Shown here piece by piece: positions 34,139-35,378 of a DNA stretch of 35,378 nt. Where the stretch lies: contig NZ_JMCL01000029.1 in assembly GCF_000690905.1 (NCBI RefSeq), positions 1-35,378 of the forward strand, given 5' to 3'. A program made the position numbers and the translations under genes. The stretch comes from Pseudomonas sp. Ant30-3 (GTDB taxonomy: Bacteria; Pseudomonadota; Gammaproteobacteria; Pseudomonadales; Pseudomonadaceae). Every line of letters starts with the position of its first letter. The first letter of the stretch is position 1. The notes beneath the pieces were generated by a model. It saw only the letters and a list, made by a program, of their open reading frames with translations, did not search any database and had not been told where the DNA came from.

Positions 34139-35271
34139 CAACACTCTCCCAACAGCGTCGCCACATTACGTTCCGCCATCGCCGGGCCGACGCTCATGCC
34201 GACACCACTGTGCATCAGTGCCACGCTAACGCCTGGCATCGGCCGCAAAAACGAAATCGGCCCCGGCCCTCGTGCACCGTAGACACCCTGCCAACGCTCC
34301 AGCACTTGCACCTTGCACCCCAGAGTTTGCTCGGCCAGCTCAATCATCCAGTCATCGACCTGCTCGGCGTTGAATGGCGAAGGATCGCGGCCGTAGTGAT
34401 GGGAATCGCCGATGATCAACTCCCCGTAAGGCGTCGGGCTGATCAGCAGGTGTATGCCGTTGTCATGCAAGTGCGGTTGCTCGCGCAGGATCTGCGCCTG
34501 CACCGCGGCCGCTTCCGGCATATCGGCGAAGGCCCCGTAATGCACGCAACTCAGACCGGTGAGCAGAGCGTGTTGCAGATTGAGATTCTGCTGCGGCCGG
34601 GCGCGCAGCATTTGCAGGCGACAGATCTGCGGATCGAGCGCGGCGATCGGCTCTGCCAGCAGCGTCTGATAATCGTGACCGGAACAGACAATTATTTGCT
34701 CGGCGCTGAAAGTGCCGGCGCTACTGTGCAGGCGCCCCGGCTCGATGTCGCGCACCAGCGTCGAAAAGTGAAACTCGACGCCGAGTTCGCGGCGCAGGTA
34801 GTCGATCAACGCGGGGATCGCTTCACGCGAGTAAAGCTGCTGATCTTCGATGCCGTGCAATGCTGCGCGGTGATGACGAAACTGGCCGCCATACAGGTCG
34901 CGCAGCGCAGCGCCTTGCAACAGCTCGACGCGGTAATCGTGCTCCACGGCGCGGCCGGCGCAAAACATTTCCAGCAGGTGCTCTTCGGCTTCGGTGCGGG
35001 CGAACAGGTACGAGCCGTTGCGCTTGAGTTGCAGGCCGGCATGTTGGGCCCAATCGCCCCAAATAGCGCGGCTGGCTTTGGCCAGTTCGAGCATCTGGCC
35101 CGGCGGCTGGCCGGTGACCAGTGCCTGGCCGAAATTGCGCACCGAGGCGCCCAACGGGGTTTCGCTGCGTTCGAAAACCGTGACTTTGAGGCCGCGTCTG
35201 GCAGCGGCGTAGGCGTGGGACAGACCGAGGATGCCGGCGCCGATGATCAGCATGTCGTTGTGTTGAGTCAT
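34138..35271 (-). CDS. FAD-dependent oxidoreductase, TIGR03364 (phosphonate-associated) type
   Basis: The 377-residue protein has an N-terminal FAD-binding fold with GAGILG (residues 11-16) and the following VTVFERSETPLGASVRNFGQ. This is the DAO-like fold, with a C-terminal RWQGVYGARGPGP segment. The SVRNFGQ opening is typical of the TIGR03364 family, found beside HD-domain PhnZ-like oxygenases and aminoethylphosphonate transporters. Relatives oxidise the amine carbon of aminoethylphosphonate or its N-methylated forms. It is the first gene of the pair in this window; upstream genes, possibly an ABC transporter, lie beyond the right edge. Substrate is inferred. Confidence 0.85.
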   Translation of the reverse strand: MTQHNDMLIIGAGILGLSHAYAAARRGLKVTVFERSETPLGASVRNFGQALVTGQPPGQMLELAKASRAIWGDWAQHAGLQLKRNGSYLFARTEAEEHLLEMFCAGRAVEHDYRVELLQGAALRDLYGGQFRHHRAALHGIEDQQLYSREAIPALIDYLRRELGVEFHFSTLVRDIEPGRLHSSAGTFSAEQIIVCSGHDYQTLLAEPIAALDPQICRLQMLRARPQQNLNLQHALLTGLSCVHYGAFADMPEAAAVQAQILREQPHLHDNGIHLLISPTPYGELIIGDSHHYGRDPSPFNAEQVDDWMIELAEQTLGCKVQVLERWQGVYGARGPGPISFLRPMPGVSVALMHSGVGMSVGPAMAERNVATLLGEC

Positions 35272-35300
35272 TTGAATAATGTCCTGAATGAAAGACCGCT

Positions 35301-35378
35301 ATCGCTGGCAGGCCAGCTCCCACAGGGTTGGCGCTAAACACAAATTCTGTAGCTGCCCTGAAACTGTGGGAGCTGGCC
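35301..35378. repeat. REP doublet upstream of the FAD oxidoreductase, cut by the window end
   Basis: ATCGCTGGCAGGCCAGCTCC and the start of a complementary arm (TGTGGGAGCTGGCC) are present. The inner hairpin here is CTGG-CCTG-CCAG, another compensated variant. Confidence 0.8.

Noticed and set aside
34210..35337. Plus-strand frame of 375 codons opposite the FAD oxidoreductase
   Set aside because: Antisense shadow of a gene with a clear FAD-binding motif.

Overview
The window looks like core chromosome of a fluorescent Pseudomonas (P. fluorescens group). The protein families, high-GC codon use, many REP-type intergenic palindromes, and a gene order that largely follows what I recall of the PA0350-PA0383 region of P. 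aeruginosa all point that way. I see no rRNA, tRNA, CRISPR array, prophage or insertion sequence. Gene names rest on reading motifs and on memory of the families; no database search was run.

Layout, left to right. (1) 1-7.6 kb: the 3' end of a DUF3392 membrane protein, then trmB, thiG, thiS and a DUF423 protein on the minus strand, mtgA on plus, then rpoH and the overlapping ftsY-ftsE-ftsX operon on minus. rpoH has a sequence that fits an AlgU/sigma-E-type promoter. (2) 7.9-12.5 kb, plus strand: two exported or membrane-anchored M16 protease subunits (one with the zinc motif, one without), rsmD and a YheT-like hydrolase. (3) 12.5-18 kb: a minus-strand sulfurtransferase, then laoR and the divergent laoC-laoB-laoA genes, which match the long-chain alcohol/aldehyde oxidation system described in P. 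aeruginosa. A perfect 26-bp palindrome overlaps the predicted laoC promoter. (4) 18-23.4 kb: coaD and a YfhL-type ferredoxin on plus; a small exported protein, mutM and an HDOD protein on minus; then pfpI and rlmI on plus. (5) 23.4-30.6 kb: a Bcr/CflA-like MFS transporter, ilvD, a periplasmic HAD phosphatase of the PchP type (minus), the cystine transporter tcyP and folA (minus). (6) 30.7-35.4 kb: an overlapping DUF2868/DUF3482 pair (membrane protein plus GTPase), then a minus-strand pair made of a TIGR03364-type FAD oxidoreductase and a PhnZ-like diiron HD oxygenase, probably for phosphonate use.

The most striking non-coding signal is a family of REP doublets (REPIN-like inverted pairs). All seven convergent gene junctions in the window contain at least one, and none of the six divergent promoter regions does. 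Across copies, the inner 4-bp stem of the REP hairpin changes in a compensatory way (CGAG/CTCG, CTAG/CTAG, CTGG/CCAG) around a constant CCTG or CTTG loop, which suggests that the hairpin itself is under selection. Two other repeat families occur at 21990-22138 and about 23431-23545.

Most genes here are ordinary housekeeping genes. The least understood systems are the DUF2868/DUF3482 pair, the cytochrome-less Tat-lipoprotein/GMC dehydrogenase pair LaoB/LaoA, and the paired M16 peptidase subunits coupled to rsmD.
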